Below, piece by piece: positions 32,216-40,898 of a DNA stretch of 42,545 bases. The notes under the pieces were generated by a model. It searched no databases, had not been told where the DNA came from, and was given only the letters and a program-made list of their open reading frames with translations. The DNA comes from Azospirillum oleiclasticum (GTDB lineage: Bacteria > Pseudomonadota > Alphaproteobacteria > Azospirillales > Azospirillaceae): contig NZ_JABFFR010000062.1 in the NCBI RefSeq assembly GCF_013423485.1, positions 1-42,545 on the forward strand, in the 5' to 3' direction. Both the position numbers and the translations under genes were made by a program. Position 1 is the first letter of the stretch. Each line of letters opens with the position of its first letter.

Positions 32216-34179
32216 CGGCGCGGGCGGTGCACCGTGACGGCGCGGGCGGCGCCTTTCCGGCGCGGCTGCTGGCGGGCGCCCTGCTCGGCCTCGCCGTCGT
32301 GCTCTATCTGTGCGAGTTCGGCCTGAACCTGCACGTCAGCACGGGCATCCCCTACTGGGACGACTGGGGCTATTTCTTCGGCGAGGCGCAGGGTGTGCAG
32401 CAGCCGCTGACCCTGCACAGCCTGCTCGCCAAGGACAGCGACCACGTCGCCCCGCTGTTCAAGCTGCTGACGCACGCGCTGTGGCGGGTGATCGGCGTCG
32501 ATTTCGTGGGCTTCCGGCTGCTCGGCTGGATCGTCTACGGCGCCATGCTGGCGCTCTACGCGGCGCTGCTGCTGCGGGTGTGCGTGCGCTCCGCCGCCGA
32601 GGCGGTGCCGGTGGCGGCGGCCGGGCTGCTGCTGGTCAGCACCGCCAACGCCGAATATTTCTATTACCAGGCGATGGGGCTGGCGCAGCCCTTCATCTTC
32701 CTGTGCCTGTTCGGCTTCCTGTACGCCATGGCGGCGCGGCGCTGGTGGCTGGCCGGGCTGCTGCTGCTGGGCTATGGCGGCACCGGGGTGTTCGGCTCCT
32801 CCTATCTGCTGGGATCGGCGGGGGCGGCGCTGCTGGGAGCGCTGGCCGCCGGACGGCTCACCCCGCGGGCGCTGCTGGCCGACCCGCGGGTGCGGGTGGC
32901 GGTGCTGGGCGGCGTGGCGCTGACGCTGCTGATGTTCGCCCTGACCTTCATCGGCTCCTACGCCAACCACACCGAGCAGGCGCTGGTGTGGCCGTGGGAG
33001 AAGGATTTCTGGTTCTTCGTGCTGGGCGCCTTCGCCGCGGCGGCCGGGGTGCCGGCGGACGCACCGACGGACGTGGTGGCGCCCTACGCGCGGCTGGCCG
33101 TCGGGGCGGCGCTGTTCCTGGCCTTCGCCGTGCCGGCGCTGCTGCTGCCGCTGCTGCGCCGGGGTGACGACGACGACGAGGACGGGGACGGGGACGAGGA
33201 TGGGGACGGGGGGGCCGCCCCGGCCTTCGTGCTGTCCGCCCTGCTGGCCGGCAGCATCCTGCTGACGCTGGCGACCGCCGTCGGCCGCAGCCACCTGTGC
33301 GGCGACGGCGGGGTGGTGATCATGGGCTGCGGCGCCTCGCCCCGCTACGCCTTCCCGGTGGTGCTGGCCCTGCCGGCCCTGATGGCCGCCTGGATGCGGC
33401 TGTTGCCGGCCCCGGCGCTGCGGCTCGCCGCGGGTGCGGCGCTGGCGGTGGCGATCCTCGGCCTGCACCTGCTCGGTCTGCACCCGCTCGACCCGCACTC
33501 GCCCGACCGGCGGCTGGAACCGTCGCTGGCGCGCTGGGACTTTTCGCGGCTGAACCAGGTGGCGGCCGCGCGCGACCACGCTGCCGCCACCTGTCTCGCC
33601 GTCTGGCTGCAGGACGGCGACGAGGACCGGCCGCTCTACTGCCCCACCGTCTCCCCCCGCAACATCGCCCCCTATCTGGCGGTCGCCCGCCGCATGGACG
33701 CCGCCTTCGCCCGGCCCCTGATGGAAGGAACGGCGGGGGAGCGGGCGACGCGCGAGCTGCGCCGCCGGGTGATGGCCGCCACGCTGGAGGGGGCCACGCT
33801 GCGCACCGAGCCGCCCCTGACCCCGGACGCCGCGCGGCTGACCGGCTGGGCGGACAGCGTGATGTTCCTGAAATACGGCACCCCCGTGATCACCGGCTGG
33901 GCCGCCGACCTCGGCCGGCGGGAGCCGGCCGCCCTGGTCGCGGCGGTGGCCGGCGGCCGGGTGGTGGGGATCGCGCTGCCCGGGAGGCTGCGGCCGGACG
34001 TCGCCGCGGCGCTGGGCGCCCCCGGCTTCGCCGCCGCCGGCTTCGCGGTGCCGGTCCCCGCCGGCCGTTTCGAGGGGACGGCCGTGCGCGTCTTCGCCCT
34101 GTCGGCGGACGGCGCGGTGACCGAGCTGCAGCCACCGGGGGGCGTGACGGTTCCCGCCGCGGCACCCGGAGGGGGCTGA
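32212..34179 (+). CDS. Polytopic membrane protein, possible GT-C glycosyltransferase
   Basis: The 655-aa product starts with GTG overlapping the wzt stop. It has about ten hydrophobic segments up to residue 430 and a soluble C-terminal part of about 220 residues. After the first membrane helix (LLAGALLGLAVVLYLCEF), the first loop has TGIPYWDDWGYFFGEAQG and DSDHVAPLFKLLTHALW. An acidic pair in the first external loop is what lipid-phosphosugar-dependent GT-C enzymes show. It may add a sugar to the exported glycan on the periplasmic side, but I know no close named family. A low-complexity RRGDDDDEDGDGDEDGDGG stretch (33163-33216) sits in one loop. Tight coupling with wzm-wzt supports a role in the same glycan. 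Confidence 0.6.
   Translation: MTARAVHRDGAGGAFPARLLAGALLGLAVVLYLCEFGLNLHVSTGIPYWDDWGYFFGEAQGVQQPLTLHSLLAKDSDHVAPLFKLLTHALWRVIGVDFVGFRLLGWIVYGAMLALYAALLLRVCVRSAAEAVPVAAAGLLLVSTANAEYFYYQAMGLAQPFIFLCLFGFLYAMAARRWWLAGLLLLGYGGTGVFGSSYLLGSAGAALLGALAAGRLTPRALLADPRVRVAVLGGVALTLLMFALTFIGSYANHTEQALVWPWEKDFWFFVLGAFAAAAGVPADAPTDVVAPYARLAVGAALFLAFAVPALLLPLLRRGDDDDEDGDGDEDGDGGAAPAFVLSALLAGSILLTLATAVGRSHLCGDGGVVIMGCGASPRYAFPVVLALPALMAAWMRLLPAPALRLAAGAALAVAILGLHLLGLHPLDPHSPDRRLEPSLARWDFSRLNQVAAARDHAAATCLAVWLQDGDEDRPLYCPTVSPRNIAPYLAVARRMDAAFARPLMEGTAGERATRELRRRVMAATLEGATLRTEPPLTPDAARLTGWADSVMFLKYGTPVITGWAADLGRREPAALVAAVAGGRVVGIALPGRLRPDVAAALGAPGFAAAGFAVPVPAGRFEGTAVRVFALSADGAVTELQPPGGVTVPAAAPGGG
33163..33216 (+). 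repeat. Low-complexity GACGAGG/GACGGGG tract coding an acidic loop
   Basis: A purine-rich run of GAC, GAG, GGG codons encodes an Asp/Glu/Gly-only loop of about 17 residues between two membrane helices. The hexamer GACGGG recurs. All steps are multiples of three, so slippage would keep the frame. Confidence 0.6.
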
Positions 34180-34287
34180 GCGGCCGGCTTGCATTGGACG
34201 GGCCGGACGGCGTATCCCTGTCCGCGGCCGGAAGCGGCGCGGGCGGGGCTTCCGCGGCGCACGCGCGTCCGGCTCATGGAAAAAAGA

Positions 34288-34310
34288 GGCCGCCGTCCTT
34301 GCGGGCGGCC
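34288..34310 (+). promoter_or_regulatory. Leader hairpin before the large WsaE-like gene
   Basis: GGCCGCC (34288-34294) pairs with GGCGGCC (34304-34310) around a 9-nt loop, 22 bp before the preferred GTG start at 34333. An A-rich GGAAAAAAGAGG lies just upstream, unusual here. The 153-bp gap from the previous gene may hold a promoter and a translation-control leader. Confidence 0.35.
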
Positions 34311-34332
34311 CCGCAAGAGCGAGAGGCGTTCG

Positions 34333-37300
34333 GTGGATTTGCACGTGGTGGACCAGGATTCCGACACGCTTTCGCGCCTTTCGCGCCCGATCAGCCTCCT
34401 CGTACCGGATCTCATCGTCGCCCCGCCCTCCTGGCTGGGGCATGTGCCCTTCGCCTTCTGGATCACCGGGGCGCTGAATCCCGGTACCTTCGTGGAGCTG
34501 GGCACCCACACCGGCAATTCCTACGCGGCCTTCTGCCAGGCGGTGAAGCATCTGGAGCTGCCGACCGCCTGCTTCGCGGTCGACACCTGGGCCGGCGACC
34601 CGCAGGCCGGCTATTACGGGGACGAGGTCCACCGCGCGCTGGCGGATTTCCACGATCCCCGTTACGGCGCCTTCTCCCGCCTGATGCGGATGACCTTCGA
34701 CGAGGCGGCCGGGCATTTCTCCGACGGCACCATCGACCTGCTGCACATCGACGGGCTGCACACCTACGAGGCGGTGCGCCACGATTTCGAGACCTGGCGG
34801 GCGAAGCTGAGCCGCCGCGGCGTGGTGCTGTTCCACGACACCAACGTGCGCAAGGACGATTTCGGCGTCTGGCGCCTGTGGGAAGAGCTGTCGGCGCAGC
34901 ATCCCCACTTCACCTTCCTGCACTCCAACGGGCTGGGCGTGCTGGGCGTCGGCGACGAGCTGCCGGACGATCTGCGCTGGCTGTTCGCGGCGCAGGTGGA
35001 AAACGGCCCCCGCCTGCGCGGGATCCGCGCCTTCTTCGACCGGCTGGGCGGCGGGGTGGTCAACACCCAGCAGGCCCAGCAGCGCGCCGCGGAGATCGAG
35101 GCGCTGAGGGCCGAGATCGCCGGGCTGCACGACAGCGTGCGCGGCAAGCTGGACGAGATCCGCGGGCTGATGACCACGGTCGCCGAGCGCGACGGCTCCA
35201 TCGCCACCCTGCAAGGCTGGGTCGCCGACCGCGACTCCAGCATCGCCGACCGCGACTCCGCCATCGCCGCGTTGCAGGGCGAGATCGCCGGACGCATGGA
35301 CGAGATCCGCGGGCTGATGACCACGGTCGCCGAGCGCGACGGCTCCATCGCCACCCTGCAAGGCTGGGTCGCCGACCGCGACTCCAGCATCGCCGACCGC
35401 GACTCCGCCATCGCCGCGTTGCAGGGCGAGATCGCCGGACGCATGGACGAGATCCGCGGGCTGATGACCACGGTCGCCGAGCGCGACGGCTCCATCGCCA
35501 CCCTGCAAGGCTGGGTCGCCGACCGCGACTCCAGCATCGCCGGGCTGAACGGGGAGTTGGGCCGGACGCTGGGCGCGGTGGCCGAGCGGGACCGGACCAT
35601 CGACGCCCTCCAGGGCGAGATCGACAACCTCCGCGCCGGCGTGGCCGGCATGGAGACGATGCTGCGCAACGCCCACCAGCAGCTCCACGCGGTCTACCAC
35701 TCCACCTCCTGGAAGCTGTCGGCCCCGGTGCGCCGGCTCGGCCGGCTGGCGCTGCGGCTGCGGCGGCTGCACCGGTCGCGGCTGCACCGGATGATGCTGA
35801 CCCCGCTGCACGACGTGCGGGTGGCGGACGGCGCCTTCGAGAGCACCGGGGTGGACCCCGCCTTCCGGCTGGCCTCGGACCAGGGACGGCCGCCGACCGG
35901 CTGGTGCCTGCTGTCCTTCCGCGTGACCGAAACCTCGGTGCCGCTGGCGCCGCTGCTCTACATCGACACCGGCAACGGTTTCGGCGAGGGCGGCACCATC
36001 CGCCTGCCTCCGGTGGCCTCGGGAACGGTCGAGACGGTGCTGCTGCTGCCGGCCGAAACCAAGGGGCTGCGGTTCGACCCGACCGACCGGCCCGCCCGCT
36101 TCGCCATCGACAACGTCACCGTCCGCGAGATCGGCAAGCTCCAGGTGCTGGGGCGCGCGCTCGGCCTCTACCGCGGCCGCATGGGCGAGGCGATGCGGCT
36201 GCTGCGCGAGAACGGGCTGGCGGTGGCCAAGCAGAAGCTGGTCCAGGAGCTGATGCCCAAGGGGGCGGCGCTCGACTACCCGACCTGGGTGCAGCTCTAC
36301 GACACGCTGTCGCCGCACGACCGCGGGGCCATCGCCGAGGGCATCGCCCGGCTGACCCGCAAGCCGCTGATCTCCATCGTCATGCCGGTCTACAACACGC
36401 CGGACCCCTACCTGCGCCGCGCGCTGGACACGGTGATCGACCAGCTCTACCCGCACTGGGAGCTGTGCATCGCCGACGACGCCTCCACCGCCCCGCACGT
36501 CGCCGCGACGTTGGCGGAGTACGCCCGCCGCGACCCGCGCATCAAGGTCGTGCGGCGCCCGGCCAACGGCCACATCTCGGCCGCCAGCAACACCGCGCTG
36601 GAGCTGGCCACCGGCGAGTTCGTCGCCCTGATGGACCATGACGACGAGCTGCCGCCGCACGCGCTCTACGTCGTGGCGCTGGAGATCGAGAACCACCCCG
36701 ACCTCGACATCCTCTATTCCGACGAGGACAAGATCGACGAGGCGGGCGTCCGCTACGACCCCTACTTCAAGTCCGACTGGAACTACGACCTGTTCTGCGG
36801 CCAGAACATGATCAGCCACCTCGGCGTGTTCCGCCGGACGCTGCTGGAGGCGATCGGCGGCTTCCGGGTGGGCTACGAGGGCAGCCAGGACTACGACCTG
36901 GTGCTGCGCGCGGTCGAGAAGACCGAGGCGGCGCGGATCCGGCATGTGCCGCACATCCTCTACCACTGGCGCGTCTTCTCCTCCTCCTCCTCCTTCTCCA
37001 CCACGGCGCTGCCGACGGCGACGAACGCCGCCCGCCGCGCCCTGCAGGACCATTTCGACCGGATCGGCGTGCCGGCGCGCGTCGAGCCGGCGCCGGGGGC
37101 GGAGTGGTACTCGCGCATCGCCTACCCGCTGCCCGACCCGCTGCCGCTGGTCTCCCTCCTGGTGCCGACGCGCGACAAGCTCGACCTGCTGCGCCAGTGC
37201 GTGGACGGGCTGCTCGACGGGACCGACTATCCGAACCTGGAGGTCCTGATCCTCGACAACAACAGCGAGGAACCGGCGACGCTGGAGTGGTTCGCCGCGC

Positions 37301-38037
37301 TGGAGGGGCGGCCCCGGGTGCGGGTGCTGCGCTACGAGGGAGCCTTCAACTTCTCGGCCATCAACAACTTCGGCGTGGAGCACGCGAAGGGCGAGCTGAT
37401 CGGCCTCATCAACAACGACATCAAGGTGATCGAGCCGGGCTGGCTGAAGGAGATGGTCAGCCACGCCGTGCGGCCGGAAGTGGGGGCCGTCGGCGCCAAG
37501 CTCTACTACGGCGACGACACCATCCAGCACGCCGGCGTGGTGACCGGCATCAACGGGGTCGCCAACCACATCCACAAGCACCTGCCGCGCGAGCATCCCG
37601 GCCATTTCGGCCGGCTGCGGCTGGTGCAGGACATGTCGGTGGTGACCGCCGCCTGTCTGGTCATGCGCCGGTCGGTGTTCGACGCGGTGGGCGGGCTCGA
37701 CGCCGGGAACCTCGCCGTCGCCTTCAACGACGTCGATCTCTGCCTGAAGGTGCGGGAAGCGGGCCACCTCGTGGTGTGGACCCCGCACGCCGAGCTGTAC
37801 CATCTGGAATCCGCATCCCGCGGGTCCGACATGGCGCCCGACAAGATCAACCGCTTCATGGGCGAGATCCGGCACATGCACGCGCGCTGGGGCCGCACCC
37901 TGCTGAACGATCCCTACTACAACCCCAACCTGACCCTGGACGCCGGCGATTTCAGCCTGGCGTTCCCGCCCCGCCTGCCGAAGCCATGGCTGCCCGCAGC
38001 GACCACAGTCGAAGACCCCGCCAAGGAAGGTGCCTGA
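34333..38037 (+). CDS. WsaE/WbdD-like multidomain protein: methyltransferase, coiled-coil, two GT2 domains
   Basis: The 1234-aa protein has these regions in order: a SAM methyltransferase (about 20-215; FVELGTHTGNSYAAFCQAV near 55 and DLLHIDGLHTYEAVRHDF near 135); a coiled-coil (about 235-450) with identical 49-aa repeats; the TSWKLSAPVRRLGRL motif near 457 often found next to rhamnan transferases; a beta-rich region (about 490-600); a GT2 domain with PLISIVMPVYNTPDPYLRRA near 677 and MDHDDELPP near 768; and a second GT2 domain with VSLLVPTRDKLDLLRQCVDG near 938 and INNDIKVIEPGWLKEM near 1026. The plan matches WsaE of Geobacillus S-layer polyrhamnan synthesis (methyltransferase plus two rhamnosyltransferases) and recalls the WbdD terminator/ruler of E. 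coli O9a. GTG 34333 was chosen for its GAGAGG site 6 nt upstream; ATG 34276 lacks one. The rml genes follow 3 nt later. Confidence 0.82.
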   Translation: MDLHVVDQDSDTLSRLSRPISLLVPDLIVAPPSWLGHVPFAFWITGALNPGTFVELGTHTGNSYAAFCQAVKHLELPTACFAVDTWAGDPQAGYYGDEVHRALADFHDPRYGAFSRLMRMTFDEAAGHFSDGTIDLLHIDGLHTYEAVRHDFETWRAKLSRRGVVLFHDTNVRKDDFGVWRLWEELSAQHPHFTFLHSNGLGVLGVGDELPDDLRWLFAAQVENGPRLRGIRAFFDRLGGGVVNTQQAQQRAAEIEALRAEIAGLHDSVRGKLDEIRGLMTTVAERDGSIATLQGWVADRDSSIADRDSAIAALQGEIAGRMDEIRGLMTTVAERDGSIATLQGWVADRDSSIADRDSAIAALQGEIAGRMDEIRGLMTTVAERDGSIATLQGWVADRDSSIAGLNGELGRTLGAVAERDRTIDALQGEIDNLRAGVAGMETMLRNAHQQLHAVYHSTSWKLSAPVRRLGRLALRLRRLHRSRLHRMMLTPLHDVRVADGAFESTGVDPAFRLASDQGRPPTGWCLLSFRVTETSVPLAPLLYIDTGNGFGEGGTIRLPPVASGTVETVLLLPAETKGLRFDPTDRPARFAIDNVTVREIGKLQVLGRALGLYRGRMGEAMRLLRENGLAVAKQKLVQELMPKGAALDYPTWVQLYDTLSPHDRGAIAEGIARLTRKPLISIVMPVYNTPDPYLRRALDTVIDQLYPHWELCIADDASTAPHVAATLAEYARRDPRIKVVRRPANGHISAASNTALELATGEFVALMDHDDELPPHALYVVALEIENHPDLDILYSDEDKIDEAGVRYDPYFKSDWNYDLFCGQNMISHLGVFRRTLLEAIGGFRVGYEGSQDYDLVLRAVEKTEAARIRHVPHILYHWRVFSSSSSFSTTALPTATNAARRALQDHFDRIGVPARVEPAPGAEWYSRIAYPLPDPLPLVSLLVPTRDKLDLLRQCVDGLLDGTDYPNLEVLILDNNSEEPATLEWFAALEGRPRVRVLRYEGAFNFSAINNFGVEHAKGELIGLINNDIKVIEPGWLKEMVSHAVRPEVGAVGAKLYYGDDTIQHAGVVTGINGVANHIHKHLPREHPGHFGRLRLVQDMSVVTAACLVMRRSVFDAVGGLDAGNLAVAFNDVDLCLKVREAGHLVVWTPHAELYHLESASRGSDMAPDKINRFMGEIRHMHARWGRTLLNDPYYNPNLTLDAGDFSLAFPPRLPKPWLPAATTVEDPAKEGA
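35152..35541 (+). repeat. 147-bp tandem repeats in the coiled-coil ruler region
   Basis: Copies at 35152-35298 and 35299-35445 appear base-for-base identical, and a third, partial copy runs 35446-35541. The unit of 49 residues is seven perfect heptads with Ile/Val at every a position and Leu/Arg at d. Identity at silent sites means a very recent expansion or ongoing gene conversion. Confidence 0.9.
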
Positions 38038-38040
38038 CCC

Positions 38041-38601
38041 ATGGAGATCGAAGCGCTCGCCATCCCCGACGTGAAGATCATCCGGCCCAGGAAGTTCGGC
38101 GACCACCGCGGCTTCTTCTCGGAGACGTACAGCCGGCGCGCCTTCCAGGCGGCGGGGCTGGATTTCGACTTCGTGCAGGACAACCACTCGCTGTCGGCGG
38201 AACCCGGCACCATCCGCGGCCTGCATTTCCAGACCGAGCCCTTCGGCCAGGTCAAGCTGGTGCGGGTGGTGCGCGGCGCCATCCTGGACGTGGCGGTCGA
38301 TATCCGCCGCGGCTCCCCCACCTACGGGCGGCACGTGTCGGCCCGCATCTCGGCGGCGGACTGGAACCAGATCCTGATCCCCATCGGCTTCGCGCACGGG
38401 CTGTGCACGCTGGAGCCGGACACCGAGGTCCTCTACAAGGTCAGCAACTTCTACTCCCCCGAGCACGACAAGGGGCTGCTGTGGAACGACCCCGACCTTG
38501 GCATCGACTGGCCGGTCGCGGCCGCGGAAGCGCGCCTGTCCGACAAGGACAAACTGCATCCTCGTCTCGCCGATCTTCCCGACTGGTTCCACCACGCCTG
38601 A
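38041..38601 (+). CDS. rmlC: dTDP-4-dehydrorhamnose 3,5-epimerase
   Basis: The 186-aa product is a full-length RmlC: VKIIRPRKFGDHRGFFSETY at the start, then FVQDNHSLSAEPGTIRGLHF holding the catalytic His of the R-G-L-H-x-Q motif, LVRVVRGAILDVAVDIRRGS with the active-site Asp, and IPIGFAHGLCTLEPDTEVLY. It performs the third step of dTDP-L-rhamnose synthesis, double epimerisation of dTDP-4-keto-6-deoxyglucose. AAGGAAGG lies about 10 nt before the ATG, and the WsaE-like stop is 3 nt upstream. With rmlB and rmlD it makes the donor for the rhamnosyltransferase domains. rmlA, the first enzyme, is not in the window. Confidence 0.95.
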   Translation: MEIEALAIPDVKIIRPRKFGDHRGFFSETYSRRAFQAAGLDFDFVQDNHSLSAEPGTIRGLHFQTEPFGQVKLVRVVRGAILDVAVDIRRGSPTYGRHVSARISAADWNQILIPIGFAHGLCTLEPDTEVLYKVSNFYSPEHDKGLLWNDPDLGIDWPVAAAEARLSDKDKLHPRLADLPDWFHHA

Positions 38602-38623
38602 TCCCGGTTCCCAGGGGGTTTCC

Positions 38624-39691
38624 ATGAAGCGCATCCTCGTCACCGGCGGGGCCGGGTTCATCGGGTCGGCCGTGATCCGGCAACTGCTGGCGGAGACCGA
38701 CGCCCACGTCGTCAACGTCGACAAGCTGACCTACGCGGCCAACCCCGCCTCGCTGCCGGGGGCCGAAGGGAACCCGCGCTACGCCTTCGAGAAGGTGGAC
38801 ATCTGCGACGGCGAGGAGCTGCGCCGGGTGTTCGCCCAGCACCGGCCCGACGCGGTGATGCATCTGGCCGCCGAATCCCACGTCGACCGCTCCATCGACG
38901 GGCCCGGTGCCTTCATCCAGACCAACGTGGTCGGCACCTTCCGCCTGCTGGAGGCCGCCCGCGGTTACTGGCTGGACCTGCCGGAGGCCGAGCGCGCCGC
39001 CTTCCGCTTCCACCACATCTCCACCGACGAGGTGTTCGGCTCGCTGGGGGCCGAGGGCTTCTTCACGGAGACCACGCCCTACAGCCCCAACTCCCCCTAC
39101 TCGGCCAGCAAGGCGTCGTCCGACCATCTGGTGCGGGCGTGGCACGAGACCTACGGGCTGCCGGTGGTGGTCACCAACTGCTCCAACAACTACGGCCCCT
39201 ACCATTTCCCGGAGAAGCTGATCCCGCTGGTCATCCTGAAGGGCCTGCACGGCCAGCCGATGCCGGTCTACGGCAAGGGCGACAACGTGCGCGACTGGCT
39301 CTATGTGGAGGACCACGCCCGCGCACTCAGGCTGGTGCTGGAGCGGGGCCGGATCGGCGAGAGCTACAACATCGGCGGCTTCAACGAGCGCACCAACATC
39401 GCGGTGGTGCGCGGCATCTGCGCGCTCTTGGACGAGATGAACCCCGCGGGCGCGCCGCACGACCGGCTGATCACCTTCGTCACCGACCGGCCGGGCCACG
39501 ACCAGCGCTACGCCATCGACGCCGGCAAGATCGAGCGCGAGCTGGGCTGGCGCCCGCAGGAGAGCTTCGAGAGCGGGCTGCGCAAGACGGTGGCCTGGTA
39601 TCTGGAGAACCGCTCCTGGTGGCAGGCGGTGATGGACGGCTCCTACCGCGGCGAGCGGCTGGGCCTGACCAGCGCGGAGGCCACGGCATGA
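38624..39691 (+). CDS. rmlB: dTDP-glucose 4,6-dehydratase
   Basis: The 355-aa protein is a typical RmlB: RILVTGGAGFIGSAVIRQLL with the NAD loop, VMHLAAESHVDRSIDGPGAF, FHHISTDEVFGSLG with the catalytic T-D-E, and the YSASK active-site pair near residue 158, followed by TNCSNNYGPYHFPEKLIPL. It converts dTDP-glucose to dTDP-4-keto-6-deoxyglucose, the second step of rhamnose donor synthesis. AGGGGG stands 6 nt before the ATG at 38624. Its stop overlaps the rmlD start (ATGA), and rmlC ends 22 nt upstream. Confidence 0.96.
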   Translation: MKRILVTGGAGFIGSAVIRQLLAETDAHVVNVDKLTYAANPASLPGAEGNPRYAFEKVDICDGEELRRVFAQHRPDAVMHLAAESHVDRSIDGPGAFIQTNVVGTFRLLEAARGYWLDLPEAERAAFRFHHISTDEVFGSLGAEGFFTETTPYSPNSPYSASKASSDHLVRAWHETYGLPVVVTNCSNNYGPYHFPEKLIPLVILKGLHGQPMPVYGKGDNVRDWLYVEDHARALRLVLERGRIGESYNIGGFNERTNIAVVRGICALLDEMNPAGAPHDRLITFVTDRPGHDQRYAIDAGKIERELGWRPQESFESGLRKTVAWYLENRSWWQAVMDGSYRGERLGLTSAEATA

Positions 39692-40566
39692 AGATCCTGA
39701 TCCTCGGCACGCCCGGCCAGCTCGGGCACGAGCTGATGACCGCCTCCTGGCCGGCCGGCACCGAGCTGGCGGGCGAGGCCTACCCCGACTTCGACATGGG
39801 GCGGGCGGGCGACGTGGAGGCGGCGGTGGAGCGCCACGCCCCCGATCTGGTGGTCAACGCCACCGCCTACACCGCGGTCGACAAAGCCGAGAGCGAGCGC
39901 GCCGCCGCCTGGGCGGTCAACGCCGTCGGTGTCGGCCGGCTGGCCGCTGCCTGCGCCGGGCGCGGCATCCCGCTGATCCACGTCTCCACCGACTATGTCT
40001 TCGACGGCGGCAAGGACGGGGCGTACACCGAGGACGACCCGGTCGGCCCGGTCAGCGTCTATGGCGCCAGCAAGGCGGCCGGCGAGATCGCCGTGTGCGC
40101 CGGCTGCGCGCAGCACGTCATCCTCCGTACGTCCTGGGTGTACGCGTCGCACGGCGCCAATTTCGTGAAGACCATGCTGCGCTTCGGCGCCGAGCGCGAC
40201 GAGATGCGGGTGGTCGCCGACCAGCACGGCGCCCCCACCGCAGCAAGCGACCTCGCCGCCGCCATCCTCGCCATCGTCGCCCGTATCCGGGAAAACCCCG
40301 CCACCGTCCCCTGGGGCATCTACCACTGCACAGGGGCCGGGGTGACCACGTGGCACGGCTTCGCCGAGCGCATCTTCCAGCGGCTGGACCAGAAGACCGG
40401 CCGGCGCCCGCGGCTCACCGCGATCACCACCGCCGACTACCCCACCCCCGCCGCGCGCCCGGCCAACTCCCGCCTCGACAACAGCCGGCTGCAGGCCGCC
40501 TTCGGCATCGCCCTGCCGCCCTGGGAGGAAAGCCTGGACCGCGTGCTGGATACGCTGCTGGCCTGA
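39688..40566 (+). CDS. rmlD: dTDP-4-dehydrorhamnose reductase
   Basis: The 292-aa product has the RmlD pattern: MKILILGTPGQLGHELM nucleotide loop, LVVNATAYTAVDKAESERAA, PLIHVSTDYVFDGGKDGAYT, SVYGASKAAGEIAV with the catalytic Tyr-Lys, and ILRTSWVYASHGANFVKTM. It carries out the NADPH-dependent last step to dTDP-L-rhamnose. The usual G-x-x-G-Q-L-G loop is GTPGQLG, as in many bacteria. It is coupled to rmlB by an ATGA overlap and closes the polyrhamnose operon; a 36-bp gap follows. Confidence 0.95.
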   Translation: MKILILGTPGQLGHELMTASWPAGTELAGEAYPDFDMGRAGDVEAAVERHAPDLVVNATAYTAVDKAESERAAAWAVNAVGVGRLAAACAGRGIPLIHVSTDYVFDGGKDGAYTEDDPVGPVSVYGASKAAGEIAVCAGCAQHVILRTSWVYASHGANFVKTMLRFGAERDEMRVVADQHGAPTAASDLAAAILAIVARIRENPATVPWGIYHCTGAGVTTWHGFAERIFQRLDQKTGRRPRLTAITTADYPTPAARPANSRLDNSRLQAAFGIALPPWEESLDRVLDTLLA

Positions 40567-40602
40567 CCAACCGCCCCCGGACAATGTGGAGCACCACGGG
40601 CC

Positions 40603-40815
40603 ATGGCTGATCAACCGGTGAAGGGACCGGCTTCCTACTTCCCGTCCATCGAGAAGAAATACGGAAAGTCCATCGCGGAGTGGCAGGCGATCATCCGCGG
40701 ACACCTGCCCGCGAAGCACATGGAACTGGTCGCCATGTTGAAGAACGACCACGCGATGGGCCATGGCCACGCCAACGCGCTGGTGGCGCACACGTTGGCA
40801 GCGGAAAAGGGCTGA
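40603..40815 (+). CDS. DUF4287-family small protein
   Basis: The 70-aa protein contains SYFPSIEKKYGKSIAEWQAI and a C-terminal GHGHANALVAHTLAAEKG, the two conserved parts of DUF4287 (PF14117). The family is small, cytoplasmic, common in diverse bacteria and of unknown function. It lies 36 bp after rmlD and 83 bp before the GT4 gene. It seems unrelated to glycans and may be a chance neighbour. No membrane segment or signal peptide is present. Confidence 0.8.
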   Translation: MADQPVKGPASYFPSIEKKYGKSIAEWQAIIRGHLPAKHMELVAMLKNDHAMGHGHANALVAHTLAAEKG

Positions 40816-40898
40816 GATCAACGGCCCTGGACGTTGACACCTCAGGCTCCCATACGGTGGGCGGTGCCGCCGTCGCGGGCATCCGCCCGGAGGGCGGC

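Noticed and set aside
34189..34332. Extension of the WsaE-like protein to a TTG at 34189 or ATG at 34276
   Set aside because: Neither has a ribosome site, the extra residues are Arg/Pro-rich and the stretch includes a hairpin; GTG 34333 has GAGAGG at the right distance. ATG 34276 cannot be fully excluded.
32035..38724. 2229-codon open frame on the minus strand across the wzt to rmlC region
   Set aside because: It is antisense to well-supported genes with conserved motifs; very GC-rich coding DNA leaves the complementary frame free of stops. The translation is Arg/Gln/His/Ala/Gly-rich with no domain.
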